Made by a program: the position numbers and the translations under genes
Assembly: GCF_001640805.2 (NCBI RefSeq)
Contig: NC_066855.1
Coordinates: 16,276,236-16,340,235, forward strand
Source: Lates calcarifer
Lineage: Eukaryota > Chordata > Actinopteri > Centropomidae
Reading direction: 5' to 3'
Length of the DNA: 64,000 nucleotides
The notes under the pieces: generated by a model
Told to the model about the DNA's origin: nothing
The model's database searches: none
Seen by the model: only the letters and a program-made list of their open reading frames with translations
Shown here: piece by piece, positions 23,070-33,623 of the stretch
Numbering within the stretch: the first letter of the stretch is position 1
Layout of the letters: the number at the start of each line of letters is the position of its first letter

Positions 23070-23329
23070 CTGCCGGAAAAACAAACACAGCAACGTGAGA
23101 CTCTTTCCTAAACACTTCACAGCGTCTATTAATGTCAGAGAGTTTTTGTTTTCTGCTGCAGGTCACTGCTCTTGATGGATTTCAAGCAAACAATGGAGGC
23201 AGCAGATGGGGGTGGGGCTGTTTAGCATATATGCTGTTTGCCTGCAAGTGCACAGTGGTCCCTGAGGTGGGCTGAGGATAAATCAAAATAAACATATATC
23301 AGGGAATTGGAATAATAAGAATTTGTATC

Positions 23330-23630
23330 AGAAACTATCCCGGAGAGCAAAACAAAACCCCTGGTCCGACATGTGCCCGGGTACTCGGCCCGAGTCTGGC
23401 CCAGACACCCCCACATCTGGGCCGATTCTGGCTGTTACCCTCCAGTGCTGGTTGACAGCCAGGAATATTTTCTGTGTGGGCGCCAGAATTGGTCCAGATG
23501 TGGAGGTAGCCTTTGACAGTCATGCTGTATGTGGGCTGGATTTGGGCCGAAGAACAGGGCATATACTGAGCCAGAGGAAACACAAATATGTGGCCCAAGT
23601 ATTCGCCAGAATAACAGAGGGAGAGCCATC
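23330..23630. repeat. GC-rich degenerate repeat with GGCCCAGA / TCTGGCCC words
   Basis: An unusually GC-rich island in AT-rich intron. Words such as GAGTCTGGCCCAGAC, ATCTGGGCCGATTCTGG, TGGTCCAGATGTGG and GGATTTGGGCCGA are degenerate copies of a motif found in fish minisatellite-like repeats. The roughly 100-codon frames in both directions follow from the base composition. Confidence 0.55.
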
Positions 23631-25689
23631 ATAAAGTGCAGCACCTGCAAATCTCAAACATCAATAAAGAGATGGAAGATGCACAGACAGAAGGGCGGGG
23701 GTGGGAGTGTATCTATGTTCCCAGGGTCCTATGCTCCCTGATTCAGTATTCTGTTAACACACATTAACCCGACTATTGTGTTTCGGTAAAATTTAACCCC
23801 ATTCAAATTGAAATATTTCATAAATATCTAACTTTTAAAACTGGAACAAGGCTTGAAAAAAGCTATAAAACAACAACCCTAAACCCTAACCCATTTGATA
23901 AGTTCCCTCAAGTCTAAGACTGTTATATCAAGAGCCATACAGCAGTGCTGGGGAACAGAAAGCCCCTTTGACAAATTCCCATGTCAGACCAAGTGAATAC
24001 AGAGCTGGGGAACAGCCTTTTCAGGTTCCCATTATGCGCTGTGAACAAGGGAATGTCCCAGATGATCAAGGCGCAGCAGGAGCAAACACAAGCAACATTA
24101 GCAGTAGCATATCTTATCTGCAGTTTGCCTTCACAGCTTAAGACTCAGTATCTATTATAACGTCAGCGTGTATGAATTTCCTGCCATTTATGGCACAAAA
24201 ATCCTCTAAAGTTGATGAGAAAATCTGTGAGATATTCAACTTGTTACCATTGGTTGTACCATTTGTGCTAAACTCAAACTGTCAAAACAGTTACTATATT
24301 TTTGTTACTGTGAATGAATCACACAAAAATAAAACAATGATGTGTTTCTCATTTAACTGGGACAGACTGCTCACTTGGACTTATGCATTTATCATATTCG
24401 TGACATGCACTACATTATTAATTCATCTGTTGTTCCTTTCCTCATCTGCCTGTTACTGTTTGTGTCACTTGCACATGCACAGATCTTGTAGATAATAAAG
24501 AAACAATGTTCAATATTTTAGTATTTATCTCTGTAGACCTACATTACCCCACATCTGTATTATAACATATCTACACATGACATACCTCTACCTGTAGGCT
24601 ATAAAATATATTTAATGCATGGGTAATTCTATTTTAATACATGCAAACGCAATCCTGCACCCTGAAGAACTGAACACAACCTCTACTTGCATTAACTGAC
24701 AGGGTTTAATTGTGGCACTGTCAAATATTTGTTAGATTTAACATGTGGTTCCTTGTTTTTAGCTGAGTTTCCATTCTCAGGCTTAATTTTATTCCACTTG
24801 ATTATTTATTAGTCTTTTTTTGTGTTTGTTTTTCACCCAGCCCCCTGAGAGTAACGCGACACTGCAATTTCCCACTGGAATTAATAAACTTTCTGACCTC
24901 TTTACACAACCAGTGAAAATGACATAAATGTTTTAAAAAGGTTGTAAATATATAGTTTCATTTTTTGTTCATGGCTCAGTAATGTCCTACAACAGCTGGA
25001 CTATGGACTATTTTTGCAATTGTTACTCAAACTGGTGCAAACTGTGCATTTACTTGCACAGTTAATAATAATAAAATGATCTACCATATACATTTGCAGA
25101 ACACATTGAGATGGTCTATTGTGCATAATGAGAGCATTTACTTTTGATATTTAAAATACATTTAGTTGATAATACTCCTGTTTTTTTCACGAGTAAAGGA
25201 TCTTTACTTCATCATATCTCCACAATATGATGAATGACAAAATCCACAGCTCATGCTGTAGGTATAAATGGTACAACATGGGAGTAAAAATAGCCGTAGG
25301 AATACTTTCCGGGACCAGCTGACCTGACCTTGGCCTGAACAGATGTATGGCAATCTTTCAAGAACCATCCACTCTGCTGGTCACTAACCTCATGCATTAG
25401 TGCTTATGATAACATTTTTAATAACATCCTGTATTTATTCATTATGGCTGCACATCACTTTATTGCTTACATTAAAACTGCCACTGCTAAGGCATAGAAA
25501 GTTCACAACCGCAGCAGGAGTTACCACAAATATTCTGGTGACCCAACAATGATCCTGCAGGATCAAGTGCTGAGCAAAGAGATAAAAGCCTAAGAGAATA
25601 TGCTATTGTAAGCGAGACTGGAGAGTTTTCAGTGAAAGGAACAGGGAGATATTGAAGGAGGCAGATGTGTGCTGTAGGGGAAGAGTACG

Positions 25690-26040
25690 GCAGAGACATG
25701 AAGTGCCTCTTGAAGAGATGACTTTTTCAACTACGGAGAGGAGATAAGGGAATGTGTTGTTTCTGATGAGGACGGGAAGGTCACACCACCACTGGAGACC
25801 CAGCGGGGAGAAAACAGTCGAAACTGGAGCAAAGAAATGGCCAAATTACCACAGCAAGGGGAGTTGTAGCAGAGGTAGGGGTCAGAGTTTGAGAGCATGC
25901 ATGTAGGTAAGGACTGAGGACAGTATTTTGGGAACCCAGCCAGGAGGGAGTTACTGTAGTCCAGCCGAGAGATGAATAAAGCTTGTACAAGGAGCCAGGC
26001 TGAGTCCCCGGCCAATCAGCCAAATCTGCAGGATCACTCA
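25690..26040 (-). mobile_element. L2-like LINE ORF2 3' fragment
   Basis: On the minus strand the translation contains LVQALFISRLDYSNSLLAGF, the hallmark of the region just after the reverse transcriptase core in L2-clade LINEs. After diverged sequence, WWCDLPVL and a KKS-L-rich piece match the end of ORF2. Stops and frame changes interrupt it, so it is inactive. Confidence 0.75.
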
Positions 26041-26095
26041 CATGAGCCCTGCTGAAGGGCTGAGTGTCTTAGCATCAAAAAAGATTACCCGCAGT

Positions 26096-26470
26096 ACTTA
26101 TCAGCTTAGAATTGGACCATATAAACTGAATTAGGCAGACTCATATAAATATCTCGGACTCTATATTGATGAACATATGAATCTCTTAAAAGGTGTTAAG
26201 GTTACTGCTGAATCAGCAGTAAAGGCTCTGAGAGGAATTATTGGCAAAAGTAAAAACCTGAGTTTCAAGTTTGTGTGTTTCCTGTGTTTGATTGTACTGG
26301 CCTCAGAATTATCTTTCTGTGTGAATCAGTGCAGAACAGTGCTATAAGATATTTCCTGGGTGTTGGTTATAGTGGGGGGACACGGGCTGGGAGTTATGTG
26401 AAATTCCTTGTAGAAGATGTGTAGCTCAGTTATGAAATCAGTTACTTGATATGGAAGTCTGGGTTTGATG
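26096..26470 (+). mobile_element. LINE reverse transcriptase fragment (different family)
   Basis: The plus strand reads YKYLGLYIDEHMN, then KVTAESAVKALRGIIGKSKN and, after a frame change near 26300, VQNSAIRYFLGVGYSG. These are successive conserved blocks of the C-terminal reverse transcriptase region of a fish LINE, clearly distinct from the L2 fragment next to it. A TAG interrupts it near 26421. It is a decayed copy. Confidence 0.75.
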
Positions 26471-26562
26471 AGGCTCTTTATATCTCCATGCCGGTTACAT
26501 TGTGTTTTTGGGCTGTCCGTCCACCCATCCCATTGTCATGAACGCAATATGTCACTAATGCC

Positions 26563-26862
26563 TTAAAGGACCAGTGTGTTTGCTTAGAATGAACCATTTC
26601 TATACAGGGAGTCTGCCATGTAACACCTCTCACATCTGTATGTGCTGCAGCTTGTATATGGAGGACAAAGAGGCAAAAAGGAAGAAAGGACTATACCTGT
26701 AGTTTTACAGACAACTAAATACAATATGTGAATATAGCTTTGTAAACGAACATCCTCATTTGAGTAGTTGATGTAGCACTTGACACCATTTTGCCACCTG
26801 ACGGCCTCCATAGACTCTCCAACATGCTTGGAAAGTGAGGGATGATGATGATGGTCCTTTAA
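26563..26862. mobile_element. MITE flanked by TTAA, nested in an older repeat
   Basis: A segment of about 292 bp starts AGGACCAG (26567) and ends ATGGTCCT (26858), giving inverted ends, and is flanked on both sides by TTAA (26563-26566 and 26859-26862). Interior phrases such as GAATGAACCATTTCTATACA and GGGAGTCTGCCATG are shared with abundant fish MITEs. There is no coding capacity. TTAA duplication is characteristic of piggyBac-type insertion, but the end sequence is not the canonical piggyBac one. Confidence 0.75.
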
Positions 26863-27475
26863 GGAAAGTTCCTAAAATTTGGTTCGCACACTAATACACT
26901 GCAACTGGACTGGTTGGTAGAGGCATACAACTGTAAGGTGCTAATTCTAGTTCCTGGAATAACAGAGGAAGATGTGTGATTTGTATAGACTGTATGCTGG
27001 AGGAGAAAGTTTTGCAGATGACTGATGTCCAGTTTAAGATGTTTGTTTTCAGTTGTAATTTACAGGAAAGCTCCTGAGCTGGATGCAGATGAGAGAGCTT
27101 TTTGGCAAAAGTGACAACACACAAATCAATAATAGCTAAATACATGATGAAATACTGACATAAAGGCATGAAAAACCTTCCCTCAGGGTATGGAAATGAC
27201 CCAAAGTTAAAAATAATTCCTAATAGGTACAAACATGGACGAACATATCCTTGGAATTTGTATTTGTTCCATGGCCCAGAGCCTCCATATTTCTTGCAGG
27301 TTGCCAAGTTGCAGAGATTTAAAAGTACACTTGGTAGGTAAAGTGTTAGAGCCTCACATTTGTCACTGCTAACATGAAGAATGTGTTGAGGTTTCCAACA
27401 TTTCACGCCTCCCCAGCCATTTTAAAGACATAATGAAGACTAATCGTATGAGCAGGTTTCTTTGCTGACTCTTAC

Positions 27476-27548
27476 CACCAACACGAGAATCATGGGTCCT
27501 TGGTAGATGTAGTCTGTGTACACGCCAGCTCGCTTCCCAAACCAACAC
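27476..27548 (-). CDS. crhr1: CRHR1 exon 9: extracellular loop 2 and start of TM5
   Basis: The exon has one base completing Lys, then [20 protein letters not shown] and LVLV before GTAAGA-like GTAAG. The first Cys pairs with the Cys at the top of TM3 (exon 7) in the disulfide conserved across GPCRs. [15 protein letters not shown] distinguishes CRHR1 from CRHR2. Confidence 0.98.
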
Positions 27549-28401
27549 CTGAAACGTCAACAAAAGCAATCAGTCATGCTTAGTTCTAACAGGCAGATGT
27601 ATTTATCCTGTCACTCATCGTTTTTCATAAAGAATTCCCCTCAGAGTTCAGGATGTGTTGGCGTTAATTTTCTAATTTGTGCTCAGGGGTTTCAACACAT
27701 GTCTTCCAGTCAGTGATTTACCCAAAATATGAATTATAGGGCATTCAGGATGATTTTGGCCGGGGGTGAGAAATTCTTTCACAGCAGCTTTAACCCTTTA
27801 AGATTCCACACTGTCTAAAACATCACAACATTATTAAGTTTCAGTCTATAACTGAGTCTTAAAAAAACAAAACATGAAATGAAAACATCTTGTTCTAGTA
27901 CTTTTCTATGAAAGAGCATCTCTTAGGCAGGTTGTTGCACTGAAAACTCAAAACAAATTACGCTTGATTTCAGACATAAGCCTGATTTCCTCTGTTTTTG
28001 TGCTAGGAAATATAAATCACAGCTATTGTGCATATTTAGTTTGCTTTTCAAATGAGGATAAAAGTATTTTTAAATATAGAAAACCAGCAGAATTATCCTT
28101 TTATGATTTGCTAAAGAAGAGAAAAGAAGAGAGAAATGCTGGATCAATTCTCACCTAATGGGTGCAAAAAGAGACCACTTATATCAATCAAGCAACAAAC
28201 ACTTGCAGTCAAAGTGAAAGCATTCACAGGGGTAATGTGTAATCAATAATACTGCACAATGCAAATGTAATTACAGCAGCAGCTTATTAATAGACATTTA
28301 TCTCCTTAATGCAATACAGCTTGATTTGGCCCTTGTGCTTTTATCAATGGGGCAAAGAAAAAACAGTATCTAAGAGGAATCTTACACAACAAAAGGCTTA
28401 C
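27549..28401 (-). other. crhr1: crhr1 intron 8
   Basis: A 0.85-kb AT-rich intron with no repeat or exon that I can name. Confidence 0.8.
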
Positions 28402-28462
28402 TTCTCATTGTCGTAGTAGAGCTTCCCAATGGCCCATGCCACAATTATCGGGAAGGGTATAC
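28402..28462 (-). CDS. crhr1: CRHR1 exon 8: remainder of TM4
   Basis: Acceptor CGCCTCACAG is followed by GT completing a Cys codon, then [19 protein letters not shown] and AA before GTAAGC. It is 61 nt, entering in phase 1 and leaving in phase 2. The W of [11 protein letters not shown] is the class B TM4 tryptophan. Human CRHR1 has Gly-Val where this receptor has Cys-Ile; human CRHR2 also has Cys-Ile. Confidence 0.98.
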
Positions 28463-29599
28463 CTGTGAGGCGAAGGAAAAAAAAAAAAAAAGACAAAGTG
28501 ACAGATTCTTCTTTTATCTTTCTCTGCAATTCAAATCACAAAATATCACTCTGGGGATTTCACGCTGCAAAATGAAATCCTTGTCTTTCTTTTTTTTTCA
28601 GCTTAGCACCAGTGCCTGCCAAGCTCTGTCAAAAGCAATTGTTGCCTGTGTGCTGTGATCCACAGATGCAAGCCAAGACTTGTCACCATCTGAATATTTC
28701 TTTGTGAATGAGTGAAAAGCTGGACTCCAGTTGACGATAATGCAAAGTGATCTTCTGATTTACTGACTTATGAGAGTATAATAAGGCAGACAAACAGCCA
28801 TTACTCACTTCTAAATGACACTAACAGGAGCGTGAAGACCTCGCCAGCTCGCCATATCACACGCATGCAAGTACCACATCTCTGGAAACTTTTCACTTCA
28901 TTAGTGATATACTGTCATCAGTGTAGTGTTAGACCTCAGGAAATCTACTCTCACAGCCCTGGATTACTTGAAAAACGTAATTTGTCTTGTTGTTTTTTCA
29001 TCCCTCGTCCGCACCTCACTGCCTTCGTAATATTTCAGCTCAGAGAGTCGAAGCTAAGCGAAGCAAATAAAATGTGATTATTTATTTTTTCACAGCCGTC
29101 CTGAAATGTGCTGCCATCTCCTCTTCACACAGAGGCTTCACACTGCCCTGGGGGAAATGTAATCCAGCTGGCACAATACACCTAATCTCAACTGCACATA
29201 GTTTAGTTTGACAGTGTGAAACGGGGTGTTAGTGAACTCTACTCTAATACGTTTCCCAGCTGCCATACGGAATCCTGGTATCTCCATCAAGTCCAATGCT
29301 CCCATTGTTTGGTAAAATTGTATCTGACCTTCAGTTTGTTCTTTTGAGATGAAATGGAACCAAGCTGACTTGAGTTAGGAAATGGATATCGTTGAGGAAT
29401 ACACTTACTTGTTTCTGTCCAAGAGGTTAATAAGAAAAAGGTACCAATCTCTGAAAAGGTATAATTTATTGTCTTTTTATCTCATTAAGGAGACTTCTCC
29501 TATGGCCTGTTTGTAAAAGAGCTCACAATAGGATTAACCTCCCAGGTTCTCCATCATGCATGTCAGTGTCTTTATTTCCCCAGGCCCCAGAAACCAGCC

Positions 29600-29770
29600 A
29601 TTGCTCTAGAGCTTGTTTACTTGATCAATTAGTTGACTGAAAGAAAATAAACTAGCAGCACTTAGGATAATTGATAAACTCTTAAAGCCATTTTTAGGCT
29701 AAAATGACTAAAATTCACTGGTGCCAGCTTCTCAAATAGGAATATTTAGAATTTTTCCCAGTTTAGCTTT
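29600..29770. repeat. Dispersed fish repeat relic, GCCAGCTTCTCAAATAGG family
   Basis: Sequence from GTTGACTGAAAGAAAATAAAC to GGTGCCAGCTTCTCAAATAG and TATTTAGAATTTTTCC corresponds to the tail of the GATTATTTTC family (compare TAGCTTCTCAAATGTGAC at 63881-63898). Confidence 0.5.
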
Positions 29771-29984
29771 AGTGGTGTTTAGCTGATAACTAGACAAAAA
29801 AGCCATTTGGATATGTTAACGTGGACTTCAGGGAACAATGATTCACTATTTTCAGACATTTTATAAACTGATTGATAATTGCTGGTTGCATCCGTACAGT
29901 TGTATGATGGAATAATACTGCCTTACCTGAGGTTCTCTGTGTGTTAATTACCTGACAGACAAAAAAAATGATGATGAAAGAGTA

Positions 29985-30275
29985 AGATCCTTTTTGTTTA
30001 ACCAGAAACAGCTGTTTCATTGCTCTGCTCAACGTCACCAGACTCCATTGACAAGAACAGTAATTTTACGGCTCCTGCTCCTGCTACTGCTGCCTTGATC
30101 AGTTAGTTTGTTTGTGTTGTTGTGTGGTACTTTTACTGAAGTAAAGGATCTGATTACTTCTTCCCCTCTGAAAGTCACACAACACCACAAACAACAAGCT
30201 GATTGATGCAGCGGTAGATTAGCAACTCCTGTGTTATGTGAGGTAAAATTATTGTTTTTGTCAGGGGAGCCTGGG
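29985..30275. repeat. Composite dispersed repeat, copy 2, with inverted arms
   Basis: It starts AAGATCCTTTTTGTTTAACC and AGACTCCATTGACAAGAACA like the copy at 19365-19575. The segment CCAGACTCCATTGACAAG at 30037-30068 is met by its diverged reverse complement at 30241-30272 (GTAAAATTATTGTTTTTGTC then GAGCCTGG), so the copy is bounded by imperfect inverted repeats with an AAGTA-rich centre. Confidence 0.65.
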
Positions 30276-30434
30276 GCCAATCACTTTGCCGAGTTGGTAA
30301 TCAAACCTTGACAGAGGTGTAGGACATTTGGATCAAATTTCCCAAAACCTCAGAATATTTCTTTAAAGTTGTAACACACATGTAGAGAAGTAAACTGTGC
30401 AGGTTGTTGGAGGAGAAACATGAAGTGTACATAC

Positions 30435-30588
30435 ACCAGCCGATGCAGATGAACATCCACTTGCGCAGCTTGTCGGTGGAGTAGGTGAGGACGATGGCGG
30501 TGTGGAGGTAGCAGCCCTCGCCAAACATCCAAAAGAAGTTGGTGGAGTGGAAATAGTTGAAGGAGGCAGTGACAAGGCGACACCAAAT
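30435..30588 (-). CDS. crhr1: CRHR1 exon 7: TM3, intracellular loop 2 and start of TM4
   Basis: This 154-nt exon (phase 0 in, phase 1 out) starts [20 protein letters not shown], then [18 protein letters not shown] and [13 protein letters not shown]. The Cys in IWCRL is the TM3 disulfide partner. E in GEGCYLH is the conserved class B TM3 glutamate. MFGEG marks CRHR1 (MFVEG in CRHR2). The T before the donor starts the split Cys codon finished by exon 8. Confidence 0.98.
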
Positions 30589-30884
30589 CTATAAAGGTGA
30601 ATCTTTCTGTTAAACATCTTTCAGTTTTTCAAAAAAACAAAAAACAAAAAACAAAACAATAATGAGCTTATAAAATACACTATTCAATAGGAAACCACTG
30701 GTTTCTAAGCTTTGCATGCTACAGTTAGCCTCTATCAGAGAGTGACCAGCTACAGCTAGCTGATTGGCATGCTAACTACAGTAGAATAAAAGAAAGAAAA
30801 CATTGGTGTTGTTTTCCAATATTAACAATGTACTAAAATCATATATAATAATATATTAGTCAAAGGGGACATTTTACCACAGAA

Positions 30885-31050
30885 CTGAGTAGATTTACTT
30901 TGATATTCAAGTACTTTTTATTGACAGTACTTCAGGATATTAAATGCAGGACTTTGACTTGCACTGGAGTATGTTAACATAGATGTGCTGCTACTTTTAC
31001 TCAAGTAAAGGATGTGAATACCTCTCCCACCTTTATAATTATTTATTTAT
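30885..31050. repeat. Dispersed fish repeat, AAGTA-rich family
   Basis: ACTGAGTAGATTTACTTTGA, TTCAAGTACTTTTTATTGAC, ACTTTTACTCAAGTAAAGGA and CCTCTCCCACC match the AAGTA family listed at 11058-11225, here reversed. Confidence 0.6.
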
Positions 31051-31364
31051 TTTTGCTTTGACACCTGTCTGTGGTTAACAAATGCAGCACCAACTCTTAA
31101 ACTCTGTAAAATATGCTGCTCATCATGTTTTCCACCACCAAAGAGGAAGTAGTTTGACAAGACCCAGATACTGTAGTTCTTCAGCATGATGTAACAAAAC
31201 CTTCAAAATTTCTCTTCTGGTTGAATTTGATGCAAAACTGAATAGTTGATTAAATTTTTTATGGTGTTGCAGATAAGAAATTCATTTCATTAAAGAATCA
31301 TAAGACAGCAGGACTTTAAACCTGATATTTGCAACATTGAGAAAATTATTTATAGGCCGACGCT

Positions 31365-31560
31365 GGTGTTTAGAGCTGAAATGATCAGTTGATTTGTCGA
31401 TTGGTGGATCAGCTCCTTCAGTATGAGAATATACTGCTTTTCTAAGTTTTATGTCATTGGAGATTTGATATTTCTGTTTAATTTTCTTTCGTTTCTATCT
31501 CTCTATCTGTGATGATTGTCGCCTATAAATCTTAAAAAATGACTCACAAACATTTTGTTT
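31365..31560 (+). repeat. Dispersed fish repeat relic, GATTATTTTC family
   Basis: TAGAGCTGAAATGATCAGTT, TTTGTCGATTGGTGGATC and the following AT-rich tail align with the general order of the GGCTGCAAC repeat family. Diverged copy. Confidence 0.45.
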
Positions 31561-32045
31561 CATTGAATAGTAGTCCCACAAATTTCCTAAAACAGTAGGA
31601 CACAGTGAGAGCAGCAGGACAGTGTGTGAGAGTTTGAAGTATAATTGAACTCTGAGAATACAGCACAATAATACTAATACTAGTAATACATATAAGAGTA
31701 ATCTCTTTCAGTGTTATTGTTATTTATTTAATTCAGTTTTTAATCTGTTTTCTCACCAGTTGGCTGGCCTCTGTTATGCTGTAAGGTGTGAATTTTCCAT
31801 CAAGTTTTATCTTTTCTAAATTATATCTGGAATGTATGTCAGGAAAAAATGAGTTTGTTGAGTATGTTGAGTATGTGTTAAAATCCCCCTTTGTTCTCCA
31901 ACAACTCCTCCTGCACTCAGAGACAAATCTATCTAACTACAGTGTGTGTGTTGACGTTAATAAAGGAACATGTCACCCAGAGCAACAGTGTGGCTCAGAC
32001 CTTTGATTAAGTGTTAGCTTCGGTCTTTTAATAGGTACCACGTAC

Positions 32046-32166
32046 CACGTTACTTTCGTGCACCTCGGGGCTCATGGTCATTTGGACGATAAACCAGGTG
32101 GCGTTCCTCAGGATGAAAGCGGTGATGAGGTTCCAGTGGATGATGTTTCTCAGGCAGCGGATGCTC
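32046..32166 (-). CDS. crhr1: CRHR1 exon 6: intracellular loop 1, TM2 and extracellular loop 1
   Basis: Acceptor TTCTTCTCACAG precedes one base completing Arg, then [20 protein letters not shown] and [23 protein letters not shown] in TM2 is the polar class B core, with His of the HETX network. I use the donor GTG|GTACGT at 32046 since it restores NVIW, matching human NVGW; an alternative GT lies three bases earlier. Confidence 0.98.
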
Positions 32167-32657
32167 CTGTGAGAAGAACAGAGGAGAGTAAACTGAGAGG
32201 TTTACGCTTCTTCTTCAAAATTTCTCCTGCCACACACCAGAATATTATTTCATACTAAGAGGAAAGATTACAACACAACACATGACCAAACCAGTGGGAA
32301 GTACCTGAATTAAATATCTCCTCCTGCTGCGTTTGAGTGTCCTGGTGTATTTTAAACAAAGACACAGTACTTCTCAACCACGAGATCACCCTTAAAGTAA
32401 TCTCGGAAACGCAGAAAATAAAGATGATGAATATGAATAATGAAGAGAATTAGCCTCAAAGTAACATTTCCTATCACTCCCCAGTGCCCTCACCACTAAC
32501 ATAACATGAAGTAACATTTCAGTTCCGCTGTTTGCTCTCTTGCTTGTGCCATGTCCTGAAACTCTGATGTTTTTTTTTTTTATGCTGTAAATAAGTCAAC
32601 CTTAGGATACAATTAAAATCCAGCCCAACTGCCTCAGAGCGAGAGGTTGAAAATAGA

Positions 32658-32659
<2 letters not shown>

Positions 32660-32707
<48 letters not shown>
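32660..32707. repeat. (AC)n microsatellite
   Basis: An uninterrupted AC/GT run of about 48 bases in crhr1 intron 5. Confidence 0.98.
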
Positions 32708-32710
<3 letters not shown>

Positions 32711-33551
32711 CTCGGTCACCGTAGTGACAGCCTTGTTTGTTGTCACCAGCTGACGGCATTATCAGCAAGCAGAGGCCGCTTCCTCCTCTGCCAACCATGA
32801 GTGACGTGATTTATTTTTCAGCATGCATCAATTCTTAATAGGTGTCACTTGCACTGGCTTTGTGCTGACTGAGCAGACGTGCACGGGCAAAAAAATTTTC
32901 CAGTGACACCGTATCACTTCATGTTTATTAACCAGGACGCTCTTAAAGAAAATAACAGCCTCATTAACACAAAAACTGCTGCATAGAAATAGTGCTAAAA
33001 AATACAGTTTTGAATAATTAGAATATTACACAGAAGTAAAAAAAGAAGCCTTAAGGGTACAAAAAAATATATAAACTTATAAATCACGCTGTCCCACAAA
33101 CAAGCAGCTAATTTCCTCCCCACTTTCTGGAGCTGTCATTAGTATCACAAAAGAAGCAGCTGCAGCACCAGAAGCAGAGTGAGGAATTTTTTTTTTTTTT
33201 TTCAAACAGTTGTATTCATTACGCCATGTGACCTCACTTCCCTTGGCATCTTGCCGGTGGGTCCAGCACAAATGGCCTGATGTGAAGTAATTAAGAGAAA
33301 AGCCGAACAGCAGACAGGTCTTTGTAAAAGACACAGTGAAGTAAATGTAAAAAAAATCTCCCATGTTCCTATCTTCCTATCTTGTGTCCCTACTTTGATC
33401 ACTCTGCTGTTACTTGTTATGGGAAAAGCTATTTGACATCCTTCTCTTTCATTTCATATTATATATTTATGCCAAGTATTGAATTACTATTATTTAGTGT
33501 GTACTTTGTTGATTGATTGAAGTGAAAAGCAGCACACAGACCTTAAAAAGA

Positions 33552-33555
<4 letters not shown>

Positions 33556-33622
<67 letters not shown>

Positions 33623-33623
33623 T
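33556..33623. repeat. (AT)n microsatellite
   Basis: TA repeat of about 68 bases with a single interruption near 33588 and a CA step near 33617. Self-complementary and probably unstable. Confidence 0.97.

Larger units (their letters stand above)
23070..27475 (-). other. crhr1: crhr1 intron 9
   Basis: A 4.4-kb intron without further exons. It contains a GC-rich repeat at 23330-23630, two LINE relics in opposite orientation (25690-26040 and 26096-26470), and a small MITE at 26563-26862. The 171-codon frame at 26891-27406 has no recognisable similarity and lies in the intron on the same strand as crhr1; I treat it as chance or repeat-derived. Confidence 0.6.
28463..30434 (-). other. crhr1: crhr1 intron 7
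   Basis: A 2.0-kb intron. It contains an A run at 28479-28491, a GATTATT-family repeat relic at 29600-29770 and the composite repeat at 29985-30275. No extra exon is supported. Confidence 0.6.
30589..32045 (-). other. crhr1: crhr1 intron 6
   Basis: A 1.5-kb intron. It holds an A/AAAAC run near 30625-30655, an AAGTA-family repeat at 30885-31050 and a GATTATT-family relic at 31365-31560. No exon is supported. Confidence 0.6.

Noticed and set aside
23323..23634. 103-codon GC-rich frame as a possible small gene
   Set aside because: Frames are open in several directions at once, as expected for the GGCCCAGA repeat.
26891..27406. 171-codon open frame on the minus strand
   Set aside because: It lies inside crhr1 intron 9, has AT-driven composition and no recognisable domain. 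Length alone does not support a gene.
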